DNA of 49,143 nt from Erysipelotrichaceae bacterium (GTDB lineage: Bacteria; Bacillota_I; Bacilli_A; Erysipelotrichales; Erysipelotrichaceae), in the NCBI GenBank assembly GCA_017533785.1, contig JAFWII010000006.1:1-49143 (forward strand), written 5' to 3'. A program made the translations under genes and the position numbers. A model generated the notes under the pieces. It did not search any database, was not told the origin of the DNA, and was given only the letters and a program-made list of their open reading frames with translations. Positions 41,529 to 49,143 of the stretch are shown here, piece by piece. Positions within the stretch are counted from its first letter, which is position 1. Every line of letters starts with the position of its first letter.

Positions 41529-42500
41529 TTATAGTATCCTCTTCGGTCTGCCGGCTTGAATGTACTTTTTCCTGGCATCGGCAACCTGTCTGATGTGTTC
41601 ACACGCTGTTGTGCAGCATCCTCCAACTGCATTTGCACCGGCCGTCATGTAGGTAAATGCATAGGCGCCGAAGTTCATTCCTGTTTCAGTTGATGTCCAG
41701 GTCTTGGTAACAGGATCGTAGATCTCGCCGCTGTTGGGATAAACGCCGACAGGAAGGTCTGTTCCTTTTTTCAGTTCGCCGATCAATGAAACGATATATT
41801 CCGGCTTTGTGCAGTTGATGCCGATCATTTTTAGACGCGGATGGTCTTTGGAAAGCGCTTCTGCGCATTTCCTGACAGAATCATGTGCACAGGTTTGAGC
41901 ACCGTTTAAACAGGAGAAACTTATCCAGTAATCAGCACCCAGCGATTCGGCGATCTCTGCGGCGATAAGTGCTTCCTGCAATGCCGGTTGCGTCTCGATC
42001 AGAAGGATATCAGACCCTGCCCGATGGAGCAGTTCCATCCGCCTGTAATGGAAATTCCAAAGTTTGTCATGGTCCATGGAATAGTTTCCGGTATATTCGG
42101 AACCATCTGCAAGATAAGCGCCGTAAGGCCCGATGCCTGCCAGACACAGCGGATACGGTCTGCCGCTGTTTCTTCCTTCTTCATTCCACCACTGATCCCG
42201 CGCTTCTTTGAACAGCGTTACCGAACGTGTGATCAGCTCTTCAGCTTCTTCTTCGCTGCATCCGGCTTTCATCAGTCCCGGTATCGTTGCCTGATAGCTG
42301 CAGGTGATTCCGCAGTCAGTTCCAGCCTTAAAGTAGTCATAGTGTACCTGTCGGACCAGTTGCGGCTGATTCTTCAGGACAGAAGCAGTCCAGAGAGAAT
42401 TGTTCAGATCGGCGCCAAGCGCTTCAAGTGCTGTAGACATGGAACCATCGATGATCATGACTTTTTCTTTTTGCAGTATTTCTTCCAGACTTGCACACAT
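41529..42500 (-). CDS. mmuM: Homocysteine S-methyltransferase
   Basis: A 323-residue TIM-barrel enzyme that methylates homocysteine to methionine, typically from S-methylmethionine. The three zinc-ligand cysteines are C230 in GINC and C295/C296 in GGCC, and the N-terminal IIDGSMST motif is conserved. Length matches MmuM rather than the multi-domain MetH. AAAGGAGG precedes the ATG. It is the only minus-strand metabolic gene here, with no adjacent S-methylmethionine permease. Confidence 0.9.
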   Translation of the reverse strand: MCASLEEILQKEKVMIIDGSMSTALEALGADLNNSLWTASVLKNQPQLVRQVHYDYFKAGTDCGITCSYQATIPGLMKAGCSEEEAEELITRSVTLFKEARDQWWNEEGRNSGRPYPLCLAGIGPYGAYLADGSEYTGNYSMDHDKLWNFHYRRMELLHRAGSDILLIETQPALQEALIAAEIAESLGADYWISFSCLNGAQTCAHDSVRKCAEALSKDHPRLKMIGINCTKPEYIVSLIGELKKGTDLPVGVYPNSGEIYDPVTKTWTSTETGMNFGAYAFTYMTAGANAVGGCCTTACEHIRQVADARKKYIQAGRPKRIL

Positions 42501-42784
42501 ATTTCCGCCTCCTTTACAGCCGACTGCCTGATAAACACTTAGTGGTTTTTTCTTTATATGAACATAATTATAAATGACGCAGAGCGATTCTGCGCAGACA
42601 TGTTTTTCCGGAATTGTTCACTGCGCTTTTTCTGCATCCTGGACTTTATCAGGAAACCTAGTCTTTCTGCTCTTCGCAAGACCCGCGTTTGCCGGAACCG
42701 CTTGAGTGCTTTACTTATTCACTTTCGCTGGCTTATTATTTTATTTACAGAAAGGCGGCCGGATCGCAGATCTGCGGAGGCGAG
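42501..42784. other. Gap without a convincing gene
   Basis: A 76-codon ORF crosses it but lacks a ribosome site, is rich in Arg/Phe, and overlaps the kinase start, so I do not call it. A small hairpin CGCAGA/TCTGCG lies near 42582-42598. Confidence 0.4.
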
Positions 42785-43324
42785 ATGAAGAACAAGGTTA
42801 TCAGTATTAATGGAACGGATTATGAGATCCTGAAACTACTGGGACACGGGAAAGGAGGATACTCTTATCTTGCTTTGTCGTGCGGTAAGAAGGTAGTTCT
42901 GAAGCAGATCCATCATGAACCGTGCGCTTACTACACCTTTGGAAATAAGATCGAATCAGAAATAAATGATTACAGGAGACTAAAAGAAGCAGGAATCAGA
43001 ATTCCTGCCATGCTTTCTGCTGATGATGTTTCTGAGATAATCATCAAGGAATACATTTGCGGACCAACGATATTTGATATGGTGTGCGGCGGTATATCTG
43101 TCGAACCTTTTTTGATCCAGGTCCGTGAAATGGCAGAGCTTGCAAAGAATGCCGGATTTAACATCGATTACTTTCCCACGAATTTTGTTGTTCAGGATGG
43201 TCTGATCTATTACGTGGACTATGAATGCAATCAGTATATGGATGAATGGAGCTTTGAAAACTGGGGCATTAAGTATTGGAGCAGAACACCGGAGTTTGAG
43301 GAATATCTTAAGAGTCAAACATGA
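42785..43324 (+). CDS. Small protein-kinase-fold protein
   Basis: A 179-residue compact kinase-like protein. The glycine-rich loop is GHGKGGYS (about 15-22), the ATP Lys is in VVLKQI, and the catalytic loop is degenerate (NIDYFPTNFVV, with the D and N in place), followed by VDYE in place of DFG. It resembles small lipopolysaccharide-kinase or RIO-like kinases. Substrate unknown. GCGGAGGCG precedes ATG 42785. A second, broken kinase-like gene follows. Confidence 0.7.
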   Translation: MKNKVISINGTDYEILKLLGHGKGGYSYLALSCGKKVVLKQIHHEPCAYYTFGNKIESEINDYRRLKEAGIRIPAMLSADDVSEIIIKEYICGPTIFDMVCGGISVEPFLIQVREMAELAKNAGFNIDYFPTNFVVQDGLIYYVDYECNQYMDEWSFENWGIKYWSRTPEFEEYLKSQT

Positions 43325-43364
43325 ACAAAGGCCGGAATTTATCAAAGCGCTGCGGAGGCAGTAA

Positions 43365-43823
43365 ATGAAAGAGAAGTTTGTATTGATAAATGCTGAAACA
43401 GCACATATGCTTCTTGAATAAGTCAAAAGTATGACGCCCGTTCATAGAGGAATTGACAGACAGGCATATCTGTTTAATGATTACGCTGTCTTATCAACAA
43501 GCCGGTTGAAGCTGAGGAACGTCGATGTCAAAGACGATGATCTTCGGTATTTTGATGATTTAATTGACAGACTTGCAGTTTTATGGAAGAGCGGAGTTAA
43601 TGTGATCCCGATCCTGGGGTATTGCTATGATTCTGAGTCAGCGGATGGAGAGGGGTTTCTGTTTATGAAGCGTGCCAAAGGATCGGAACTGTATGATGAC
43701 TCTATCATCTGCCGGTATGAAACATGGACACAGAATCAGGAAAATGCGTATCTCGATAGCAATGTCGACGCAGCTAAATATAACGCTATGAAAGCAAATA
43801 ACATTCCGGACAATGTGCTTTAG
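43365..43823 (+). pseudogene. Kinase-like gene with in-frame stop codons
   Basis: A good ribosome site (GCGGAGG) precedes ATG 43365, but the frame stops at TAA 43419 after 18 codons and then resumes in the same frame as a 130-codon ORF from 43431 (QAYLFNDYAVLS, then a GVNVIPILGYCYDS strand pair and FLFMKRAKGSELY hinge), which lacks a ribosome site. This looks like the N-lobe of an APH- or kinase-fold protein. After 43823 the same frame continues past TAG with DALQRIKVFG and another stop. Two or three nonsense codons and loss of the catalytic lobe make it a decaying gene. Confidence 0.65.
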
Positions 43824-43895
43824 GATGCTCTTCAGAGAATTAAAGTGTTTGGACAATGACCTGGAGAAGAAAACAAAAACCGATAGGAATTAAAA

Positions 43896-44663
43896 ATGAA
43901 TGAGAACAGGAATAACAGATCAAAGGGAACGTTAATCATATTCGTTGTGTTCGCGGTGGTGCTGGTGACGGTTTTCCTGTCTGTCTTCGTGCTGGCAAAA
44001 CAGAAGAAGATCTTCATCAACAAATGGTTTGTGGATGAAAGAAACAGCACGATCGGAGTCGATGTTTCCTCGTATCAGGCGGACATCGATATGAATCGGC
44101 TGAAAGAACAGGATATACAGTTCATTTATATTAAGGCAACAGAGGGCAGCGGTTCGCAGGACAAAAGATTTGCTGAAAACTGGAAGAATGCTCAGGACGC
44201 CGGATTATTGTCTGGTGCGTACCATTTCTTTTCATATGACAGCGAGGGAAGAACGCAGGCGGAGAACTTTATCAATACAGTTGGTCCGGATCTAAACGGA
44301 AGACTGATCCCGGTGGTGGATGTAGAGTATTACGGCGACAAGGAACAGAACCCTCCCGAAAGAGAAAATGTGATAAGAGAGTTGCGTGCATTCCTGGAAA
44401 CGATCGAAAAAGAGTACGGAGTAAAGCCCATGATATATACCCGGCCGGATATATATCAAAAATACCTCAAAGGAGAATTCGACGAATACAAAAAGTGGAT
44501 ATCCAGTTTATATACCCCTCTGGGGTGGAACTATAAAGACGACTGGTATATCTGGCAGTATTTGAACAGAGGAGAACTCGAAGGATATACAGGCGGAGAA
44601 AAATATATCGATCTGAACATTTTGAACAGCAGCAAACAACTGGAGGATCTGAAGGTCCGTTAG
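43896..44663 (+). CDS. Membrane-anchored GH25 lysozyme
   Basis: A 255-residue protein with a short basic N-terminus, one membrane helix (about 11-33) and an extracellular GH25 domain. The conserved IGVDVSSYQ strand, IKATEG, GAYHFFSY and VVDVEYYG (catalytic Asp/Glu) are all present, and the domain ends with WQYLN. GH25 enzymes cut the glycan chain of peptidoglycan between MurNAc and GlcNAc. The anchor suggests self-wall remodelling rather than a secreted bacteriocin or phage lysin. A weak TAGGAA precedes the ATG. Confidence 0.9.
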   Translation: MNENRNNRSKGTLIIFVVFAVVLVTVFLSVFVLAKQKKIFINKWFVDERNSTIGVDVSSYQADIDMNRLKEQDIQFIYIKATEGSGSQDKRFAENWKNAQDAGLLSGAYHFFSYDSEGRTQAENFINTVGPDLNGRLIPVVDVEYYGDKEQNPPERENVIRELRAFLETIEKEYGVKPMIYTRPDIYQKYLKGEFDEYKKWISSLYTPLGWNYKDDWYIWQYLNRGELEGYTGGEKYIDLNILNSSKQLEDLKVR

Positions 44664-44703
44664 AAAACACACTGTCTAAGATCTGCAGCAACGGGAGAAG
44701 AAA

Positions 44704-45441
44704 ATGAACAAACACAAAGTGAGACAAACGGGATACATCCTGTTATTGGTGATAGTGCTGTTTTTTGCCGGATGTTCAGGAAACGCTCCGCATGCGGGCA
44801 GTCATCCTTTCGACTTTTACATCGATCTGACTACAAAAGAGGACATCGAAGGTCTGTCGGCTGAGCCGTTCGTTGAAGGGGTCTTTCCCTTTACTCTGAT
44901 GATATTTCAGCGACCGGGACACGACAATCCTCAGTCCGGGCAGTTCGCCATTCTGGCGGCGCCTTCTTTCGATACGCTTGAATACTCACCGTTTAACCGG
45001 ATGTATCTGAAAAGCGAGGATCAAGCCATCATGCAGGATTCCGATAAGAATCCGATCATCATAGACGAATCGCTGGCGAAAGCCGAGAAACTGAAAGTCG
45101 GCGATACTCTTTACCAGGAGACGAAAATCTCCGATGCGCCGATGGAATTTACTGTAGCGGGAGTTTACCGGCATACGCCTCTTTTTGCTCAGTATGAAGC
45201 GGTCGCTCTGATCAATGAACAGATCCTCCGGATCTTTTCCGAAAGGGTCGATGAACTCGGTTATACGAACGCTTATGTAAAAGCATCTGATCCGGAAACT
45301 CTGAGGACATATTTTGATGAGGAGTTCATCCCGCATTTGCAGCTGAAAGGCCTGTCGGAAGAAGAGATCGCTGCTGTGCCGAAAGAGTACCTGAAAGTAG
45401 ATTATGAGGAATATGACGAGCATATGGACCGCATGAAATAA
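44704..45441 (+). CDS. Lipoprotein with a MacB-type periplasmic core-like domain
   Basis: A 245-residue predicted lipoprotein: signal peptide with lipobox FFAGC (Cys about residue 24). The mature part has features of the MacB_PCD/FtsX extracellular domain: IIIDESLAKAEKLKVGDTL followed by FTVAGVYRHTP, the usual 'new value, permitted by kVGD, then tVvGV' pattern. No ABC permease helices and no ATPase gene are nearby, so this is a stand-alone copy of a domain usually embedded in a transporter. GGGAGAAG precedes the ATG. Confidence 0.7.
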   Translation: MNKHKVRQTGYILLLVIVLFFAGCSGNAPHAGSHPFDFYIDLTTKEDIEGLSAEPFVEGVFPFTLMIFQRPGHDNPQSGQFAILAAPSFDTLEYSPFNRMYLKSEDQAIMQDSDKNPIIIDESLAKAEKLKVGDTLYQETKISDAPMEFTVAGVYRHTPLFAQYEAVALINEQILRIFSERVDELGYTNAYVKASDPETLRTYFDEEFIPHLQLKGLSEEEIAAVPKEYLKVDYEEYDEHMDRMK

Positions 45442-45508
45442 GAATCTTTTTCACGGAATTCTTCAGGCCAGATCTGTGCGGTATAATACCCTTGAGGAGG
45501 GACCGGAA

Positions 45509-45730
45509 ATGTTTTACAAATTACTTGACATAATATCCACTCACACCGGCAAGAGCGTTGAGGATATTACTCCCGATCTGCGGTTCGACCGCTACCTCAG
45601 TGATGTCGATTTTGCGGAAATGGTGATAGACATCGAAAGTGAACTGGGCATAGAGATAGCGGAGGATGCACTGATGCAGATCCAAACGGTCAAAGATCTC
45701 TGGGCTTACATCAAACAGGCGGAACAATAA
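45509..45730 (+). CDS. Acyl-carrier-protein-like protein without the phosphopantetheine serine
   Basis: A 73-residue four-helix carrier-like protein: the helix I region KLLDIISTHTGKSVEDI, and helix II region AEMVIDIESELGIEI, fit AcpP. At the normal DSL attachment site it reads LSDVDFAEMV; aligned from the helix II Glu, the Ser position holds Asp and the Ser lies one residue before. It is therefore probably not a substrate for holo-ACP synthase, though a shifted use of that Ser cannot be excluded. ATG 45509 has GAGGAGG upstream and a TATAAT at 45482-45487. Confidence 0.7.
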   Translation: MFYKLLDIISTHTGKSVEDITPDLRFDRYLSDVDFAEMVIDIESELGIEIAEDALMQIQTVKDLWAYIKQAEQ

Positions 45731-45747
45731 AGCTGAACAACAGACGC

Positions 45748-46170
45748 ATGGCAGAAGATAACAGAACAGTGATCGCCCATCGCAGCGACTGGAAAACAGA
45801 ACCCATGCCTGAACGGCATGAGACTTTTGTGTTCAACCGGTCCTTCAGTGAGATGGAAATGGACGCGCTCCGCCGCGGCAATATCCCGCAGGCAATGGAG
45901 GACAAATGGTTCTGGTATATGGAGGGACTGACGCTCTGGGCGCACCGCAGCTGGACCGGGCACTGCATCTACCGGATCGACTTCGGGGAAGACGGCAGGC
46001 ACACCGTGACGGTCAACCGCGATCCGGAACAGTACCGCTGTACAAGCATTGAAAAAGACATTGAGTCTTTAAACAGTCTTTTAGATTGGTGGACCCGGTC
46101 TCCCTATGATCACTATAGTGAGTGGCTTTCGGAAACGTATGACGCACTGAAGAAAGCCGGGAAGGTATAG
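45748..46170 (+). CDS. Hypothetical protein
   Basis: A 140-residue soluble protein rich in Trp, with FVFNRSFSEMEMDALRRG, KWFWYMEGLTLWAHRSW and a CIYRIDF strand. I have no name for the family, but the sequence has the look of a widespread conserved hypothetical. It starts 17 bases after the carrier-like gene without a clear ribosome site, so it may be translationally coupled to it. Confidence 0.6.
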   Translation: MAEDNRTVIAHRSDWKTEPMPERHETFVFNRSFSEMEMDALRRGNIPQAMEDKWFWYMEGLTLWAHRSWTGHCIYRIDFGEDGRHTVTVNRDPEQYRCTSIEKDIESLNSLLDWWTRSPYDHYSEWLSETYDALKKAGKV

Positions 46171-46206
46171 CACACAGGGCTGACCTCGGATTATGGAGGC
46201 AATGAT

Positions 46207-46530
46207 ATGAGTGATTTGATTTGGTTTATCGTGATCGGTGTCTTGCTTGCGTTCTTAGGCATCGTATTCATCATGCTTGGTTGGCAGATCTGGAAAAAGC
46301 AGAGAATGGATCTCATCATCAGCTATCACAGCGATAAAGTCAGAGAAGAAAACAAACAGGCATATTGTACGCTTTCCGGAAGCGGAATCCTTATCATGGG
46401 GATCGGGTTTCTTCTTTCCGGGATCATTGCTGTGTTTGTTCGGTCCTTTCAAACGTTTGTACCAATGATGATTGGGCTGGTATTTGGAATAGCGCTACTG
46501 GTATTAGCTATTTTGAAGTTCAACCATTAA
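46207..46530 (+). CDS. DUF3784 family small membrane protein
   Basis: A 107-residue protein with three hydrophobic segments (about 4-25, 56-77, 83-103) and a cytoplasmic loop KVREENKQAYC, the layout of DUF3784. Function unknown. TGGAGG precedes the ATG. Monocistronic or with the previous gene. Confidence 0.7.
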   Translation: MSDLIWFIVIGVLLAFLGIVFIMLGWQIWKKQRMDLIISYHSDKVREENKQAYCTLSGSGILIMGIGFLLSGIIAVFVRSFQTFVPMMIGLVFGIALLVLAILKFNH

Positions 46531-46639
46531 CAAAAGGACGTATTTCCAACAGAAGACAAACTCAAAATGAGGCATATGTTAATTGTCTGTCGGTTTGCGA
46601 AAACGATTGACACAAAAGCAGGGGACGAAGGAGACCTCA

Positions 46640-47677
46640 ATGAGCATAGAAAAACGTATTTGTTTTGTGATTCCATACTTTGGGACGCTCCCAAACTATT
46701 TTCCTGTCTTTCTTAAGTCGTGTGAAATCAATGTCAATTATGATTGGCTCCTTCTGACGGATGATCATACACATTTCAATTATCCGGAAAACGTGAAAGC
46801 TTGTTATATGACGTTTGATCAGCTTAAGAGAAGGATTGAACAGCTGTTTTCGTTTCCGATCTCATTAGCTACTCCCAAAAAACTATGTGATTTCAAACCT
46901 GCTTATGGGTACATATTCGAAAATGAACTGAAGTCATACCCCTACTGGGGCAACTGCGACATTGATCTCGTTTTGGGCGATCTTGACAGATTTTTAGATA
47001 TGCAAAAACTGCAGGAATATCAAAAGCACTTTTATCTTGGTCATATGACGGTTTATGAAAACAGCCCTGAGATACGCGAGCTTTTCATGAAAGGCAATCC
47101 AAAAAAAGAGAATAATGATATGAAATTCGGATTTCAAGACGTTTTTGGATGTGAACGAAATATGAGTTTTGATGAGTGGTCGAATGTTGTTGAAACAATC
47201 AACGAGATCGCCGAAAAAGAAAATATATGTATTAATCCTGATTTTCCAATGTTGGATATCCGCCCATGGCGTAGTAAGTTTAACAGCACGGTTTTTGATC
47301 CGCATACCCATTCTTGGATAAACAGCACCAAAGATAACAATATTGTTGTTTGGGAAAGGGGAAGATTGTATGCATATTCAAAAGAAACAAATGGCAAACT
47401 AAGAAAAAAAGAAATACTTTATGCCCATTTTCAAAAAAGGAAAATGCATACAAAGAACATAGATCTAGATGCTGACACATTTCTGTTTTATCCAAACGTG
47501 ATCGAATCATGTAAAGAAATCTCCGACAAGACGATTAAACACAAAATGAAACTTGCTAGTTTAAGAAGTTTGTTACATATTGACGAAAGGTCTAAACAAA
47601 AAGAAGAATTGTCTTTTCTTTGGAAACATAGATTCAACAAATATATCAAAAACAAAATCATTACTTCCTCTAAGTAA
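46640..47677 (+). CDS. DUF6625-type glycosyltransferase-like protein
   Basis: A 345-residue protein of low GC content. IEKRICFVIPYFGTLPNYF at the start and a GNCDIDLVLGD segment (DxD-type, about 108-118) fit DUF6625, whose members resemble GT-A glycosyltransferases in capsule or surface polysaccharide loci. The C-terminal 60 residues are basic. AAGGAG precedes ATG 46640. It stands alone, without other polysaccharide genes, and its base composition contrasts with the GC-richer butyrate kinase after it, so it is likely acquired. Confidence 0.75.
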   Translation: MSIEKRICFVIPYFGTLPNYFPVFLKSCEINVNYDWLLLTDDHTHFNYPENVKACYMTFDQLKRRIEQLFSFPISLATPKKLCDFKPAYGYIFENELKSYPYWGNCDIDLVLGDLDRFLDMQKLQEYQKHFYLGHMTVYENSPEIRELFMKGNPKKENNDMKFGFQDVFGCERNMSFDEWSNVVETINEIAEKENICINPDFPMLDIRPWRSKFNSTVFDPHTHSWINSTKDNNIVVWERGRLYAYSKETNGKLRKKEILYAHFQKRKMHTKNIDLDADTFLFYPNVIESCKEISDKTIKHKMKLASLRSLLHIDERSKQKEELSFLWKHRFNKYIKNKIITSSK

Positions 47678-47698
47678 ACACATTAACACTTGATGTTT

Positions 47699-47728
47699 TT
47701 GCGCTCGATTATCTGTAATTCTTATATA
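47699..47728 (+). promoter_or_regulatory. Possible promoter of the butyrate kinase gene
   Basis: TTGCGC (47699-47704), 18 bp, TATATA (47723-47728); about 120 bp before the start codon. Weak match. Confidence 0.35.
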
Positions 47729-47849
47729 TGAATGGTGTTTGTGCGGTAAAACATGCAATGAATTAACTCACGGCACTACACCGATTCGCCTTGAAACAGG
47801 TGCCATAACCAACAAGAATCATCCGGTTCATCCGGAAGAAAGGAGACAT

Positions 47850-48953
47850 ATGTCTTACAGGATCTTTGCTATCAACCCCGGTTCCACCTCTACCAAGATC
47901 GCTTTATACGAAGGAGATGAGGAGGTCTTTTCCGCCAGCGTCACCCACGAAGCCGAAAAACTGGCTGAATTCGCAACGATCAGCGATCAGCTCCCTTACC
48001 GCGAGGAGATGATCCTGGGCGAACTAGAGAAAGCCGGCGTCGATCTCTCTACAGTCGATGCCTTCAGCGGCCGAGGCGGCGGTCTTCTGTCAACGGAAGG
48101 CGGAACTTATGCCGTCAATGACATCCTGCTCGATCACGCCACGAGAGGCGCCAACGGCGTGCAGCACCCGGCTATACTGGGTCCGCAGCTGGCGCACAAG
48201 TTCGCACTCAAATACGGAAAGAAAGCCTATGTCGTCAATCCGCCGGATACCGATGAACTGCAGGATGTAGCCCGCATGACCGGCATCAAGGGTCTTTACC
48301 GCGCTTCCCATATGCATGCCCTGAATCTGAAGGAAATGACGATCCGTCATGCGGCTTCCCAGGGAAAGAAGTATAAAGAGCTGAATCTGATCGCCTGTCA
48401 TTTGGGAGGCGGCATCACCGTCAGTGCCCATCGTCAGGGAAAGATGATCGACGGCAACGATATTGTCGGCGGCGATGGGCCGATGACTCCGACCCGCTGC
48501 GGCTCGATCCCGGTCACGGAAGTGCTCAACTATATGGAAAAGAACGGTGTTACAGCAGATGAGATGCGCAAGCTCTGCACCAAGAGCGGCGGTTTCGTCG
48601 ATCACCTCGGAACCAGCGAAGGTCTCGATGTTGTCGCCATGATCGAAGACGGCAGCAAAGAAGCGGAAATGGTCTGGGAGACCATGATCTACCAGGTCAA
48701 TAAATATATCGGTTCAATGGCTTCCGCCCTGCACGGAAAAGTCGACGCCATCCTCTTAGGCGGAGGCATGGCCCACAATGACGGACTGGTGCAGGAAGTC
48801 AAAGACGCCAACGGCTGGATTGCCCCGATCTTCGTCTATCCGGGCGAATTCGAAATGATCGCTCTGGCTTCCGGCGTTGCCCGCGTTCTGGAAGGGAAGG
48901 AAGAGCTGAAGGAATATACCGGCGTTCCCCACTGGAAAGGTTTCGATTTCTAA
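47850..48953 (+). CDS. buk: Butyrate kinase
   Basis: A 367-residue ASKHA-fold kinase that converts butyryl phosphate to butyrate with ATP formation. The N-terminal NPGSTSTKIA phosphate loop, ACHLGGGITVSAHRQGKMID and GGGMAHND segments match Buk rather than acetate kinase, and the length is typical (about 355-360). ATG 47850 has AAAGGAG upstream. No ptb neighbour is in the window; branched-chain acyl phosphates are an alternative substrate. The gene ends in a strong terminator followed by an intron. Confidence 0.93.
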   Translation: MSYRIFAINPGSTSTKIALYEGDEEVFSASVTHEAEKLAEFATISDQLPYREEMILGELEKAGVDLSTVDAFSGRGGGLLSTEGGTYAVNDILLDHATRGANGVQHPAILGPQLAHKFALKYGKKAYVVNPPDTDELQDVARMTGIKGLYRASHMHALNLKEMTIRHAASQGKKYKELNLIACHLGGGITVSAHRQGKMIDGNDIVGGDGPMTPTRCGSIPVTEVLNYMEKNGVTADEMRKLCTKSGGFVDHLGTSEGLDVVAMIEDGSKEAEMVWETMIYQVNKYIGSMASALHGKVDAILLGGGMAHNDGLVQEVKDANGWIAPIFVYPGEFEMIALASGVARVLEGKEELKEYTGVPHWKGFDF

Positions 48954-48971
48954 AAACTGTCACAAACAAGA

Positions 48972-49003
48972 AAAACCACCCGCTGCAAACGGGTGGTTTT
49001 TAT
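48972..49003 (+). terminator. Terminator of the butyrate kinase gene
   Basis: AAAACCACCCG (48972-48982) pairs perfectly with CGGGTGGTTTT (48990-49000). It is also the probable recognition structure for the adjacent intron. Confidence 0.85.
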
Positions 49004-49006
49004 GTT

Positions 49007-49143
49007 GTGTGTCGGGCATGACACATCTCCAGCTGGTGAAAGTCCAGCCACAGGTATTTACCGCCAAGTGTAGTGAACCCCAAGTCGAAAGCAGTAATGC
49101 CGGGATGAAGGAAGGGGCTAGCGAAACTTCCGAGCCTACGCAC
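49007..49143 (+). mobile_element. 5' end of a group II intron (probably class IIC), cut by the window end
   Basis: GTGTG at 49007 fits the conserved GUGYG 5' end, and CTGGTGAAAGTCCAG (about 49034-49048), AAGTCGAAAGCAG and CGAAACTTCCGAG-type segments are typical of group II intron domain I. The start lies 6 bases after a rho-independent terminator stem, the known target position of bacterial class IIC introns. The reverse transcriptase gene would follow outside the window. Confidence 0.85.

Noticed and set aside
42558..42788. 76-codon plus-strand ORF before the small kinase
   Set aside because: No ribosome site, unusual composition, overlaps a better supported start.

Overview
The window looks like chromosome of a Gram-positive Bacillota. 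The gene types (class 1B dihydroorotate dehydrogenase PyrK/PyrD, a short Met-type deformylase, a DIP1984 protein, Na/Pi-PhoU fusions, DacA, butyrate kinase), the strong AAGGAGG ribosome sites and the rho-independent terminators suggest Erysipelotrichia; that assignment is inference. No rRNA, tRNA or CRISPR array was seen.

1-23.3 kb is a conserved, gene-dense, GC-richer core. It holds a DUF3267 membrane protein; a pyrimidine operon (DAACS transporter-pyrK-pyrD-pyrF-pyrE) behind a strong promoter and a terminator-bearing leader; a minus-strand potassium operon (trkA-small membrane protein-kdpD-kdpE) in which KdpD lacks the usual N-terminal KdpD domain but keeps a c-di-AMP-type motif; mscS; a DUF349 protein; deformylase; a HAD phosphatase; a DIP1984 protein followed by a structured RNA of unknown class; a CPA2 antiporter with mgtC; a beta-lactamase-fold hydrolase with dacA, whose 5' end is frameshifted; two tandem Na/Pi cotransporter paralogues; and lysS.

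23.3-34.7 kb is an accessory island attached to the 3' end of lysS. The last codons of lysS and the downstream terminator/promoter region occur three times (about 23.3, 30.4 and 34.5 kb), with a duplicated 67-residue SH3-like protein following two of them. The first copy is split by a complete IS110-family element whose non-coding end carries recognisable target and donor guide sequences of a bridge RNA. The island also holds a ParB-like protein, a ParA remnant, a truncated second IS110 element, an ankyrin protein, a serpin remnant, an ATP-grasp protein, an AAA_14/DUF4143 ATPase with a paired operator, and a frameshifted S41 protease lipoprotein.

34.7-47.7 kb is a string of mostly monocistronic accessory genes: TetR-nucleotidyltransferase-isochorismatase, an erythromycin-esterase-like protein, a hydrolase, XRE, a GNAT, a homocysteine methyltransferase, two kinase-like genes (one broken), GH25 lysozyme, lipoprotein, a carrier-protein-like protein lacking its serine, DUF3784 and DUF6625. 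Core sequence resumes with butyrate kinase. The window ends inside a group II intron lying directly behind the butyrate kinase terminator, the usual position for class IIC introns.
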